Source: Saprospiraceae bacterium (lineage in GTDB: Bacteria > Bacteroidota > Bacteroidia > Chitinophagales > Saprospiraceae). From it: a stretch of 64,000 bases of DNA. The stretch lies in the NCBI GenBank assembly GCA_016716335.1, contig JADJWN010000002.1, positions 372,001 to 436,000 of the forward strand, in the 5' to 3' direction. Each line of letters begins with the position of its first letter. The stretch's first letter is position 1. Position numbers and translations under genes: made by a program. Shown here one piece after another: positions 44,072 through 52,447 of this stretch. The notes beneath the pieces are model-generated. The model did no database searches, was not told the DNA's origin, and saw only the letters and a list, made by a program, of their open reading frames with translations.

Positions 44072-44518
44072 ATGGAAATAATCCTTTTAAAAGATATAGA
44101 TAAGCTGGGATACCGACATGATGTGGTAAAGGTAAAGCCCGGTTATGGCCGAAATTATCTCATACCTCAGGGACTTGCGGTAAATGCCAATGCAGCCAAC
44201 CGCAAAAAGCTGGAGGCTATCTTAGCTGAAGAAGAAGCAGCCGAGGCAGCGAGATTGGACGAATACAAAGCAATAGCAGCTCAGCTCGAAGGTCAAACCC
44301 TCAAAATCGGCGTAAAAGCAGGTACCAGTGGAAAGATCTTCGGTAGTGTCACCAATGTACAGATTGCCAATGCATTGAAGGAGCAGCTCAATCTGGATAT
44401 TGAAAGAAAAAAGATTGTGCTGGCAGAGGATGTGAAGGAACTTGGTACTTACAGTGCAGAAGTGCATCTGCATAAGGATGTAAAAACCAAGGTAGATTTC
44501 GAGCTTGTACAGGAGTAA
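44072..44518 (+). CDS. rplI: 50S ribosomal protein bL9
   Basis: A 148-residue bL9, the elongated protein at the base of the L1 stalk. It has the N-terminal globular domain motif MEIILLKDIDKLGYRHDVVKVKPGYGRNYL (split here by meaning: strand, loop, then GYGRNYLIPQGLA), the long connecting helix rich in Ala/Glu, and the C-terminal domain ending in VDFELVQE. It is the last gene of the operon; a strong terminator follows 22 bases after the stop. Confidence 0.96.
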   Translation: MEIILLKDIDKLGYRHDVVKVKPGYGRNYLIPQGLAVNANAANRKKLEAILAEEEAAEAARLDEYKAIAAQLEGQTLKIGVKAGTSGKIFGSVTNVQIANALKEQLNLDIERKKIVLAEDVKELGTYSAEVHLHKDVKTKVDFELVQE

Positions 44519-44540
44519 TATTACAAATGATCAATGTCTG

Positions 44541-44576
44541 AAAAGTCTTATGTTCCAAAAAGCATAAGACTTTTTT
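44541..44576 (+). terminator. Intrinsic terminator of the rpsF-rpsR-rplI operon
   Basis: AAAAGTCTTATG (44541-44552) pairs with CATAAGACTTTT (44563-44574) and runs into TTTTTT (44571-44576). It ends only four bases ahead of the first possible ruvX start codon at 44580. Confidence 0.85.
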
Positions 44577-44579
44577 ATT

Positions 44580-45008
44580 ATGTATAAATCGCACATTTTG
44601 GGCAGAATATTGGGAATAGACTATGGATTGAAAAGATCCGGCCTTGCAGTCACCGATCCTCTGAGGATTATTGTAAATGGCCTGGATACAGTAGATACGG
44701 CACAGTTGATGCCTTATCTGGAAAAGTATTTGCTGTCTGAAGTGGTGGACAAAGTGGTGATAGGCATGCCGGTACACAGAGATGGAAACTTTACGGCTTT
44801 AAAACCTGTTATAGAGAAGTTTGCAGCCGATCTGAAAAAAAAATTCAACCATTTGATAATTGAGTTTGCAGACGAGCAATTCACTTCGGTCGAAGCCAGG
44901 GAACGTATCTTACAATATGGAATTAAAAAGGAAAAACGCAGGGATAAGGCTCTGATTGATCAGGTGAGTGCGGTGATTATTTTACAAAGATATCTTAACT
45001 TTATTTGA
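44580..45008 (+). CDS. ruvX: Putative pre-16S rRNA nuclease / Holliday-junction resolvase-like YqgF
   Basis: A 142-residue YqgF/RuvX family protein with RNase H-like fold, involved in 16S rRNA 5'-end processing. The acidic active-site motifs are visible: RILGIDYGLKRSGLAV (Asp), VIGMPVHRDG, FADEQFTSVEA (Glu/Asp) and KALIDQVSAVIIL (Asp). The ATG at 44580 abuts the upstream terminator, and family members usually begin MGRILxIDYG, so a TTG start at about 44598 (LGRILGID) is equally possible. It overlaps neither neighbour; def starts seven bases after its stop. Confidence 0.88.
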   Translation: MYKSHILGRILGIDYGLKRSGLAVTDPLRIIVNGLDTVDTAQLMPYLEKYLLSEVVDKVVIGMPVHRDGNFTALKPVIEKFAADLKKKFNHLIIEFADEQFTSVEARERILQYGIKKEKRRDKALIDQVSAVIILQRYLNFI

Positions 45009-45015
45009 GCGAGAC

Positions 45016-45573
45016 ATGATATTACCCATTTATGCATATGGCCAGCCGGTACTGAAAAAAAGAGCAGCTGACATCACCAAAGACTATGAAGGGTTGCCGG
45101 AGTTGATACAAAATATGTGGGAAACCATGTATAAGGCAAGTGGCGTTGGACTGGCAGCTCCCCAAATCGGGCTGGGCATCCGCTTGTTTATCGTGGATAC
45201 CATGCAGATTATGGAGGAGGATAAAAAAGAGGAAGGTATTAAGCAGGTCTTTATCAATGCGCAGATTGAAGCGGAGTGGGATGAATGGTGGCCGTATGAA
45301 GAGGGATGTCTGAGTATCCCCAATATCAGAGGGGATGTGGAGCGGCAGAAAAAGCTCCGGATCCGTTATCTGGATGAAAATTTTCAGGAATACACCCGGG
45401 AATTTGACGGTATCAATGCCAGAGTGATACAGCACGAGTATGATCATATAGAGGGCAAATTATTTGTTGAAAGACTGAAGCCCCTTAAGAAAAAACTGAT
45501 CCAGCGTAAGCTGAATGATATCAAAGCCGGCAAGGTCAATGCTGAGTATAGACTGAAGTTTTACAAGGAGTAA
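45016..45573 (+). CDS. def: Peptide deformylase
   Basis: Removes the formyl group from N-terminal Met of nascent proteins. The 185-residue protein carries all three motifs: GVGLAAPQIG (residues 43-52), EGCLSIP with metal ligand Cys98, and QHEYDHIEG with ligands His140 and His144 and catalytic Glu141. It is cotranscribed with ruvX. The C-terminal helical tail is basic (KKKLIQRKLNDIKAGK), as in other Bacteroidota deformylases. Confidence 0.96.
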   Translation: MILPIYAYGQPVLKKRAADITKDYEGLPELIQNMWETMYKASGVGLAAPQIGLGIRLFIVDTMQIMEEDKKEEGIKQVFINAQIEAEWDEWWPYEEGCLSIPNIRGDVERQKKLRIRYLDENFQEYTREFDGINARVIQHEYDHIEGKLFVERLKPLKKKLIQRKLNDIKAGKVNAEYRLKFYKE

Positions 45574-45595
45574 GCCTGAGAGCTGAATCTGTATT

Positions 45596-46234
45596 TCACT
45601 TTCGGCCGAAGTCTGCCGGTATTTCTCCCAGGGCCTTGGTGTCCCATTTCACGATGGGATTTCGGTGGGTATGGGTCTGTAGCCATCTTTCAGCCCTTTC
45701 TATCAAGTCAAATAAGTCTTTATTATCGTGATCGGCGGTATGCTTGGTCCTGGCCTTCTTGTGCATTACCCATGATATTGCGGTCTGAGAGTCAGTATAA
45801 ATGGTGGTATGCCGGTTTCCTTTCTTTTCAAATAGTGCGAGGGCATGCACAATAGCCAGAAACTCACCGATATTGTTGGTCCCGTTTTTGAAAGGTCCCT
45901 GTCTGAAAAGTTCTCTGCCACTGAGGGTATGCACGCCTCTGTATTCCATCCATCCGGGATTGCCGCTGCAGGCTGCATCCACTGCAATACTGTCTTCGAT
46001 TACAGCAGGCTTTGGCCTCATGGTGTTTGAGTTGGAATTTTTATTGCCGGATATTTTATTCATGAGCTTTTCCGGATTCATTTTGTAGGCCAGTTCGGCT
46101 TCAGCCATAGATTCAAAGGCTTTGTACATTGCGTCCGGAAAGCCTTTCACCTGCTCAAGACAGGTATTCCAGTCAGTATATATACCCGGAGATTTACCCA
46201 CCCAGACCACGTAATATTTTTGTTTCTTTGCCAC
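45596..46234 (-). CDS. rnhA: Ribonuclease H with N-terminal hybrid-binding domain
   Basis: Degrades the RNA strand of RNA-DNA hybrids. About 212 residues: an N-terminal viroplasmin/RNase H1 hybrid-binding domain (YYVVWVGKSPGIYTDWNTCLEQVKGF) followed by the catalytic RNase H domain with acidic residues in AVDAACSGNPG, NNIGEFLAIVHAL, IYTDSQTAISW and a late Asp in the KWDTK region. I choose the GTG at 46234 (VAKKQKYYVVW) because the domain begins there; an ATG-like start at 46273 would overlap tatD. The gene is divergent from tatD with 25 bases between start codons. Confidence 0.88.
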   Translation of the reverse strand: MAKKQKYYVVWVGKSPGIYTDWNTCLEQVKGFPDAMYKAFESMAEAELAYKMNPEKLMNKISGNKNSNSNTMRPKPAVIEDSIAVDAACSGNPGWMEYRGVHTLSGRELFRQGPFKNGTNNIGEFLAIVHALALFEKKGNRHTTIYTDSQTAISWVMHKKARTKHTADHDNKDLFDLIERAERWLQTHTHRNPIVKWDTKALGEIPADFGRK

Positions 46235-46259
46235 TTGAAATATTGAAAAGCCAAAAGTA

Positions 46260-47036
46260 ATGTTAATTGACACACATGCGCATATTTATCTAAATGATTT
46301 TGAAGGATCTGACGCTGATATTCTGGCACGGGCTGAGAAGGAAGGAGTACGTCACATTTTTATGCCCAACATTGACAGCAGCTCTGTGGAAAATATGCTC
46401 CGTACAGAATCCCGGTATCCCAACTGTCATGCCATGATGGGCCTGCATCCCTGCAGTGTGAAGGAGGATTATGAAAAAGAACTGAGCAATGTAGAAAGCT
46501 GGTTTGCAAAGCGGAGTTTTGCCGCTGTCGGGGAGATTGGTATAGATTTGTATTGGGATAAGAGCTTTGCGGAAGCACAAATGAAAACATTTGAAAGGCA
46601 GATAGCATTAGGCAGAGAACTGGGTATTCCGATAGTGATACACTCAAGAGAGGCATTGGATATTACCATACAGACCGTTGGCAAGTGGCAGGATGGCAAT
46701 CTCAAAGGAGTATTCCATTGTTTTACCGGGACGTTGGAGCAGGCACTGCAGATCTCAGATCTTGGTTTTTATATAGGTATCGGAGGTGTGGTTACCTATA
46801 AGAATGCCGGTCTGGATAAAGTTATTGCCGGCGCAGGACTGGATTTTGCTGTGCTGGAGACAGATTCACCCTATCTGGCACCGGTGCCTCATCGGGGTAA
46901 ACCCAACGAGCCCTCATATCTTCGTTATATAGCGGATAAATTGTCAGAGATTACCGGTCGTTCAGTGACCGAAGTGGAAGATATTACCTCAAGCAATGCA
47001 ATGCGTTTGTTTTCGGGGTGGTTTGCAGTAAACTAA
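46260..47036 (+). CDS. tatD: TatD-family metal-dependent hydrolase (DNase/deacylase)
   Basis: A 258-residue TatD-type TIM barrel. Metal ligands are visible: DTHAHIYL at the N terminus, AVGEIGIDLYWD (Glu), PIVIHSREA (His), GVFHCFTGT (His) and LETDSPYLAPVPHRG (Asp). TatD enzymes act as 3'-5' DNA exonucleases in DNA repair or as D-amino acid deacylases. TATTTTTG at 46215-46222 is a plausible -7 element and would lie inside the divergent rnhA gene. Confidence 0.92.
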   Translation: MLIDTHAHIYLNDFEGSDADILARAEKEGVRHIFMPNIDSSSVENMLRTESRYPNCHAMMGLHPCSVKEDYEKELSNVESWFAKRSFAAVGEIGIDLYWDKSFAEAQMKTFERQIALGRELGIPIVIHSREALDITIQTVGKWQDGNLKGVFHCFTGTLEQALQISDLGFYIGIGGVVTYKNAGLDKVIAGAGLDFAVLETDSPYLAPVPHRGKPNEPSYLRYIADKLSEITGRSVTEVEDITSSNAMRLFSGWFAVN

Positions 47037-47167
47037 TCGTCGTCATCGTACGAGAGTAGTATTATAGTACAGCTTAACAGAGGGTTTACATTGTATGATG
47101 AAACTGTGAATTGACGGGAGGAATGTACCTGCCGAGATTAAAAAAGTAAGAATAATGCATATTTATT

Positions 47168-47197
47168 TTGATATTCAAACGAAATTTTCAACTTTTG
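47168..47197 (+). promoter_or_regulatory. Promoter of tRNA-Ser
   Basis: TTG at 47168-47170 and AACTTTTG at 47190-47197 with a 19-base spacer; the -7 element differs from TAnnTTTG at one base. The tRNA begins eight bases later, which is the expected start distance. Confidence 0.55.
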
Positions 47198-47204
47198 CAG
47201 CATT

Positions 47205-47292
47205 GGAGAGTTGCTCGAGTGGTTGAAGAGGCACGCCTGGAAAGTGTGTATACCCCAAAAGGGTATCGAGGGTTCGAATCCCTCACTCTCCG
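47205..47292 (+). tRNA. tRNA-Ser (anticodon GGA)
   Basis: An 88-base class II tRNA. Acceptor arm GGAGAGT pairs with ACTCTCC (47285-47291), with G as discriminator at 47292. The anticodon stem CACGC/GTGTG encloses the loop CTGGAAA, giving anticodon GGA (47239-47241), which reads UCC and UCU. A long variable arm (TACCCCAAAAGGGTA) and the T arm GAGGGTTCGAATCCCTC are present. The CCA end is not encoded. Confidence 0.97.
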
Positions 47293-47382
47293 CTAAAATA
47301 TTTTTTTGTGTATTAACAATTGTTTTTAATTTTAACCATTCAAATCACTAATTTATTAACTAAAACTGTAAATTGACAAATC

Positions 47383-48104
47383 ATGCGAAAACTTTTAGTA
47401 TCCACAGGAGTATTCATCATGACTTCACTGATGTTTGCAATTGATGCTGCTGCACAGGAAGCCGCCGGCCCTCAGGGATTTCAGTTATTAAAGGAGAAAT
47501 TCATCGAAGGAGACTGGAGATTCATGAGTATCGTACTGGTATGTCTGATCTTGGGATTGGCATTCAGTATCGAAAGAATTATCACATTGAACATTGCTTC
47601 TGCCAATACAGACGTATTGTTGGGCAAAATTGAAGAAAGGCTGGCAGCCGGAGATATTGAGGGTGCAAAAGACGTAGCAAAAGCAACACCTGGCCCTGCT
47701 GCAAGTGTATTGTACGAAGGTCTGAGAAATCATGCCGGAGGTCCGGAGGCAGTTGAAAAAGCATAGTATCTTATGGTTCTGTACAGATGGGATTGCTCGA
47801 GAAGGGTTTGGTATGGATCTCTTTGTTTATCGCACTTGCTCCGATGCTGGGGTTCATGGGTACTGTAATCGGTATGATCGGTGCGTTTGACAAGATCGAG
47901 GCTGCTGGTGACATCTCCCCTGCGATTGTGGCGGGTGGTATCAAAGTGGCACTTTTGACGACAGTATTCGGTCTGGTGGTTGCGATTATTCTTCAGATTT
48001 TTTACAATTACGCAGTATCAAAGATTGACGGCATCATCAATAAGATGGAAGATGCTTCTATCGGTCTTGTGGACATTATGGCCAGAAACAAGGTTTTTAA
48101 GTAA
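47383..48104 (+). CDS. exbB: ExbB/MotA/TolQ proton-channel protein (one frameshift)
   Basis: About 240 residues when joined. It is the pentameric inner-membrane channel that, with ExbD, powers TonB-dependent transport. Features: an N-terminal hydrophobic segment, a TM helix (FMSIVLVCLILGLAFSIERI), the cytoplasmic domain (VLLGKIEERLAAGDIEGAKD), and the conserved C-terminal TM pair APMLGFMGTVIGMIGAF and VALLTTVFGLVVAI. The frame breaks at 47756-47760: five A need to be six, giving EAVEKSIVSYGSVQMGLLEKG. The gene heads a cluster with a 4-TM protein and two ExbD genes. No tonB gene is in the window. Confidence 0.88.
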
Positions 48105-48131
48105 TAGTACACACTCTAAAACAAAAAAGTT

Positions 48132-48617
48132 ATGTATAATTTTTTAGTAAAAAATGGCATTACTGCAGCCATGGGTTTGGGGGTGTTGATCATTGTTATA
48201 TTCATGGTCACTATTCTTACAGGCCTGAAGTCTGCCGGTTTTGATTCCGGTACAGACCTGCTGCAGCAGGATATGACTAAAATCAATTTCTTCAACTTCG
48301 GTTTGTATGCTACTTTTTTCCTTTGTGTTGTAGCATTGCTCATGATGACGGTCGGAGTAGTATGGGATATGATCAGAAATTTCAAAACCGGAAAGAAGTT
48401 TATTTTTGGTATCGTAGGTTTGGTGGTATTGTTTATCATACTGTACTCAATGTCAAAGTTTGAGACAGGAGGTAAGTGGGATACCCTCAATGCAAATTTC
48501 GGTATTACAGAAGGATCAAGCAAGCTCATATCTGCGGGCATTTATACCTGTGGTATTTTGTTGGCTATATCTGCTCTGTCTATTGTGGTATCAGAGGTCA
48601 GAGGCTTCTTTAAATAA
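48132..48617 (+). CDS. Conserved four-TM membrane protein of the ExbB/ExbD cluster
   Basis: A 161-residue integral membrane protein with four predicted TM helices (about residues 10-32, 58-80, 90-108 and 133-155). It is located between exbB and exbD, a position in which similar uncharacterised proteins occur in Bacteroidota, so a link to the energising complex is inferred. No catalytic motif is visible. Spacing is 27 bases from exbB and 18 bases to exbD. Confidence 0.7.
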   Translation: MYNFLVKNGITAAMGLGVLIIVIFMVTILTGLKSAGFDSGTDLLQQDMTKINFFNFGLYATFFLCVVALLMMTVGVVWDMIRNFKTGKKFIFGIVGLVVLFIILYSMSKFETGGKWDTLNANFGITEGSSKLISAGIYTCGILLAISALSIVVSEVRGFFK

Positions 48618-48635
48618 TGCATAAAACCGGTCAAG

Positions 48636-49190
48636 ATGGCTAAAAAGAGCAGTAAAGACAGGATGAATAACGAAATCAATGCGGGGTCTATGGCAGATAT
48701 TGCCTTCCTGCTGTTGATATTCTTCCTGGTTACCACGACCATAGCAGAAGACAAAGGGGTACTGGTCAAGCTACCACCCTGGTCTGATGAACCGCCACCA
48801 CCGTTGAAGCTGAATTCAAGGAATGTATATTCCGTTTTGGTGAATTCCAGCAATCAACTGCTGGTCAGAGGTGAGCCAATGCCCATCAACAAGCTTAAGG
48901 AGAATACCAAGATATTTATTATGAACCCCAATAAATTGGAAAACATGTCCGAAAGTCCGACTGAGGCCCTGATTTCCATCAAGAACGACAGGGGTACCAG
49001 CTATAAAACTTATCTGGAGGTATATAATGAGCTGAAGGCAGCCTACAACGAATTGTGGGATGAAGCATCACAGAAGAAGTTCGGAAAAAATTTTGAAGAT
49101 CTGAACAAAGATCAGAGAGAGCAGATTACCTCTGCCATACCGCTGGTAATATCCGAGGCTGAAGCTACGGCATTCGGAGAGGAGAAATAA
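48636..49190 (+). CDS. exbD: ExbD/TolR-family transport energiser (first copy)
   Basis: A 184-residue ExbD-type protein: short basic cytoplasmic N terminus, the single TM helix with the conserved MADIAFLLLIFFLVTTTI (the Asp near its start is the proton-responsive residue), and a periplasmic domain. Compared with typical ExbD it has an insert of about 40 residues in the periplasmic domain (KTYLEVYNELKAAYNELWDEASQKKFG). It works with ExbB to energise TonB at the outer-membrane receptors of this genome. Confidence 0.87.
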   Translation: MAKKSSKDRMNNEINAGSMADIAFLLLIFFLVTTTIAEDKGVLVKLPPWSDEPPPPLKLNSRNVYSVLVNSSNQLLVRGEPMPINKLKENTKIFIMNPNKLENMSESPTEALISIKNDRGTSYKTYLEVYNELKAAYNELWDEASQKKFGKNFEDLNKDQREQITSAIPLVISEAEATAFGEEK

Positions 49191-49223
49191 TTCAGGTAAT
49201 AACTATTTATAAATCAGGAATGT

Positions 49224-49697
49224 ATGCATAAGTTTAATAAAAAAGTCGGTAAGTCGAAACCTGCAATCAGCACGGCTTCACTACCGGATATCGTATTTAT
49301 GCTCTTGTTTTTCTTTATGGTTGTTACCAAAATGAGAGATACAGAGCTTAAAGTTTCTATCAATACCCCTTCAGCATCCGAGCTTACCAAGCTCGAAAAG
49401 AAAACACTGGTGAATTTCATCTACATTGGTCGTCCTACCAAGAAATATGAAAAGGAATTCGGTACCAAGCCAAGAATTCAATTGGGGGACAAATTTGCCA
49501 CGACCGATGATATTCCATTGTTTCTTGAAAAGCACAAAGTGACAGTGCCGGAAGCACAAAGACCCAGTATCATATCTTCCCTTAAGGTGGACTCAGATGT
49601 GACCATGGGGATTGTAGGGGATGTAAAGACTGCTTTGAGAAAGGCAGGACAAGTCAAGGTGAACTACTCGGCCAAGAAGAGAGAACGTACGAAATAA
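49224..49697 (+). CDS. exbD: ExbD/TolR-family transport energiser (second copy)
   Basis: A 157-residue ExbD homologue: a lysine-rich N terminus, a TM helix with the conserved Asp in SLPDIVFMLLFFFMVVTKM, then a periplasmic domain with SDVTMGIVGDVKTALRKAG near the C terminus. It differs from the first copy in the periplasmic part, so the two could form a mixed dimer or serve different TonB partners. Spacing is 33 bases from the first exbD; a terminator follows. Confidence 0.87.
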   Translation: MHKFNKKVGKSKPAISTASLPDIVFMLLFFFMVVTKMRDTELKVSINTPSASELTKLEKKTLVNFIYIGRPTKKYEKEFGTKPRIQLGDKFATTDDIPLFLEKHKVTVPEAQRPSIISSLKVDSDVTMGIVGDVKTALRKAGQVKVNYSAKKRERTK

Positions 49698-49721
49698 CAG
49701 TATTTTTCATAATTTTTACAG

Positions 49722-49753
49722 AAGGGTATTTCCATGTGGGAATATCCTTTTTT
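49722..49753 (+). terminator. Intrinsic terminator of the exbB-exbD cluster
   Basis: AAGGGTATTTCC (49722-49733) pairs with GGGAATATCCTT (49738-49749), twelve pairs with two G-U, around a four-base loop and followed by a T run to 49753. Confidence 0.85.
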
Positions 49754-49812
49754 GTTTTTAATCGATTGGTACTGACGATTGTGGATTACTTGAGTATCAA
49801 ACTCTCAGAATT

Positions 49813-50826
49813 TCAGCCTATATCCATCCTTGCTTCAGGTGCAGCTGTCTGATCTGTAAACCTTCCCTCAAGATATTTGTAATATGCAGTAATTCCGATC
49901 ATGGCAGCATTGTCTGTACAATATTCGAATGCAGGTATAAATAATTTCCACCCAAGTTCTGAAGCACTTTCTGAAAATCTTCTGCGTACCTCGCTGTTGG
50001 CAGACACTCCGCCGGCTATGGCTACCTGCTTGATTCCTGTGGTAACTACAGCTTGTTTTACTTTATTCAGAAGGATACTGACTATGGTATATTGTACGGA
50101 TGCGCAGATGTCGTTGGTATGCTTTTGAATGAATTCCGGATCTGCTGCCATTTCTTTCTGTAGGAAATATAAGATCGAGGTTTTTAATCCACTGAATGAA
50201 AAGTGTAAACCTTCAGTCTGAGGCTCCGGAAATTTGAAAACCGGTTTGCCGGATTGAGCAAGTTTGTCAATGACCGGTCCTGCAGGGTAGGGTAGTCCAA
50301 GCATTTTTCCCGTTTTATCAAAGGCTTCACCGGCGGCATCATCCATAGTCTCCCCGAGTATTTCGAGGTTTAAGGGTGAGTTTACCCGTATAATCTGGGT
50401 ATGTCCACCTGAAATGGTAAGACACAAAAAAGGAAAGTCAGGGTATGGACGCTCCGCAAAATGAGCCATCACGTGGGCGTGCATATGGTGTACATCAATG
50501 AGAGGCAGATTCAGTGCCAGTGCCATGGATTTGGCAAAGGATACTCCCACGATCAGACTGCCCAGGAGACCGGGCCCTTTGGTAAAAGCAACGGCAGAAA
50601 GGTCGTGTACGGACACTCCGGCTTGTTTGAGTGCTGCATCCACGACCGGTACAATATGTGCCTGATGCTGTCGGGAAGCCAGCTCGGGTACCACACCGCC
50701 ATACATTTCATGTACGTGTTGGGTGGCTGTAACATTACTGAGTACAACACCATCTCTGATGACAGCAGCGCCGGTATCGTCGCAGGATGACTCTATGGCA
50801 AGGATGGTGATATTTTTGTCAGCCAA
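49813..50826 (-). CDS. tsaD: tRNA N6-adenosine threonylcarbamoyltransferase
   Basis: Transfers threonylcarbamoyl to A37 of ANN-decoding tRNAs (t6A). The 337-residue protein has the family set: IESSCDDTGAAV at the N terminus, ASRQHQAHI, GPGLLGSLIVG, the metal-binding HHMHAH (113-118), and LTISGGHTQI and GGVSANSEVRR for ATP binding. It ends in the usual Met-Asp-rich tail. TATCTTTG at plus-strand 50846-50839 read on the minus strand fits a -7 element 13 bases ahead of the start codon. It stands alone between plus-strand genes. Confidence 0.95.
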   Translation of the reverse strand: MADKNITILAIESSCDDTGAAVIRDGVVLSNVTATQHVHEMYGGVVPELASRQHQAHIVPVVDAALKQAGVSVHDLSAVAFTKGPGLLGSLIVGVSFAKSMALALNLPLIDVHHMHAHVMAHFAERPYPDFPFLCLTISGGHTQIIRVNSPLNLEILGETMDDAAGEAFDKTGKMLGLPYPAGPVIDKLAQSGKPVFKFPEPQTEGLHFSFSGLKTSILYFLQKEMAADPEFIQKHTNDICASVQYTIVSILLNKVKQAVVTTGIKQVAIAGGVSANSEVRRRFSESASELGWKLFIPAFEYCTDNAAMIGITAYYKYLEGRFTDQTAAPEARMDIG

Positions 50827-51065
50827 ATTTTTTTATTGCAAAGATATGCATTCTCCGGCTTCCCCTTCTATTCGGAGCAGGTATGTATGGTTTAAACAGG
50901 TGACTTATGATACCGGCATATAATCATATACTCCGGAATATGCAGCCTGTAAAATATTTTGTTAAAAAATTTTGTTCCTCATACGTCAAATGCTTTATTT
51001 TGTGCATCTTAATCAGCGTGTGAGGTATTTTACATGCATTTAAAACCAAACTTAAAAATCAATCT

Positions 51066-51653
51066 ATGAGAGCGGTCATCAACGTAGTATTAGTGTTACT
51101 TTCCTTAGTATTTGCTTATTGGCTATATTCTTCCATCAGAGAGCCCATTGCTTTCAAGGCTGAAAAGGAAAAGAGAAGAGATGCAGTGGTAGATGTGTTG
51201 AAAAAACTTCAGGTGGCACAGGATTTATACAGGACAATTACCGGTAAATATGCAGGTAATTTTGATACGCTTTCCTATGTGCTTAAGAATGGTCAGGTAG
51301 AAAATGTAAAACTCGAGGCAGACCCCACTGATCCCACCAATCAGGATAAATTTATCCGATCGGTAAGTTACAGACCGGCGCTCGACTCTTTGTACAGTCT
51401 ACTGGGAGGTCCGGTGAATGTAGATTCTCTCAGATACGTACCTTATGGTGAAGGTAAGACTTTTGATATTGCTGCTGATACTTTGAGATATCAGGGCACA
51501 TTGGTTCAGGTGGTGCAGGTTGGTACGAGATTCAAAGATTTCATGGGAGAATATGCCAATCCGAGATTTAAAAAATACGATGCATTCTACGATCCCGACA
51601 AGCCTCTGAAGTTTGGCGATATGAATGCCCCGAATACAAACGGAAACTGGTAA
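51066..51653 (+). CDS. Membrane-anchored conserved protein of unknown function
   Basis: A 195-residue protein with an N-terminal TM helix (about 4-24, VVLVLLSLVFAYWLY) followed by a basic stretch and a soluble domain. The segment after the helix (EKRRDAVVDVLKKLQVAQDLYRTITGKYAGNF) resembles the helix-first start of pilin-like proteins, but no prepilin cleavage motif is seen. It is followed two bases after its stop by the DUF3822 gene, so the two are cotranscribed. Function unknown. Confidence 0.65.
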   Translation: MRAVINVVLVLLSLVFAYWLYSSIREPIAFKAEKEKRRDAVVDVLKKLQVAQDLYRTITGKYAGNFDTLSYVLKNGQVENVKLEADPTDPTNQDKFIRSVSYRPALDSLYSLLGGPVNVDSLRYVPYGEGKTFDIAADTLRYQGTLVQVVQVGTRFKDFMGEYANPRFKKYDAFYDPDKPLKFGDMNAPNTNGNW

Positions 51654-51655
51654 AA

Positions 51656-52447
51656 GTGGCGGAAATAAGTTTTTCCGGACCTGTTATAAATGAAAAAATT
51701 GAAAAGCTGTCTGTCGTTGTCGCGGCAGACAGCTTTTCTTTTGGATTTATCAACGACACAGGGCAGATACAGTCGGTTGATTTTATTCAAACTGACGGAA
51801 TACCCGCAATAGAGTCTTTAAAAGAAAAAATCAGAGGACTGATAGAAGAGTATAGCCCGGACCGAATTACCGTAGCCAGCAAACAACCTCCTGTCTTGCA
51901 CACCCATAAGGTAGATGACAAGCTTATCAATTTTTTTCCCTTGTTTGAAGGCAAGCAGGTTTTCAGAGAGAAATTTACGGGTGAAGAGGTTTTTACCTAC
52001 TTCGGACTGAATGATACCCAGATTCAGTTGCTTGATGGACTCTTGAAGAATTATGCACTCCACCATTATTCGATGGTGTTGGCCAATTATCATTATCCAT
52101 CAGGATCCGGAGCTGTGCATGCGGATTTTGACAACGGCAGATTGCATATTTTTTACAGCAACCAGGAAGGCTTCAGATTTTACAACAGCTTCGGCTTCAG
52201 TACCCATGAGGATGTACTTTATTATATATTGTCGGTGTACCGGTATTTGGCTTTAGATCCTCATGAAGCGGAGCTTCGTATCTCAGGATTGATTGATACA
52301 AACTCCGGCCTGCTCAAATTAATCCGTGGATACGTGGCATATATATCTGTGGCAACCGCATACCCTTGCCTGCCTGTGGTAAGTGAGCTGACCATACCTG
52401 TCCATTATTATTTTGATATTGGTGCCACAGCATTATGCGAATCATAA
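51656..52447 (+). CDS. DUF3822 family protein
   Basis: A 263-residue protein, GTG start two bases after the upstream stop. It looks like the DUF3822 family of Bacteroidota, which has a divided actin-like ATPase-type fold (LSVVVAADSFSFGFIN at the N terminus; VLANYHYPSGSGAVHADFDNGRLHIFYSNQEGFRFYNSF in the middle). Its activity is not known. The stop overlaps the start of rsmD by 13 bases, a gene order (DUF3822-rsmD) common in this phylum and suggesting a link to ribosome or rRNA metabolism, by inference only. Confidence 0.7.
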   Translation: MAEISFSGPVINEKIEKLSVVVAADSFSFGFINDTGQIQSVDFIQTDGIPAIESLKEKIRGLIEEYSPDRITVASKQPPVLHTHKVDDKLINFFPLFEGKQVFREKFTGEEVFTYFGLNDTQIQLLDGLLKNYALHHYSMVLANYHYPSGSGAVHADFDNGRLHIFYSNQEGFRFYNSFGFSTHEDVLYYILSVYRYLALDPHEAELRISGLIDTNSGLLKLIRGYVAYISVATAYPCLPVVSELTIPVHYYFDIGATALCES

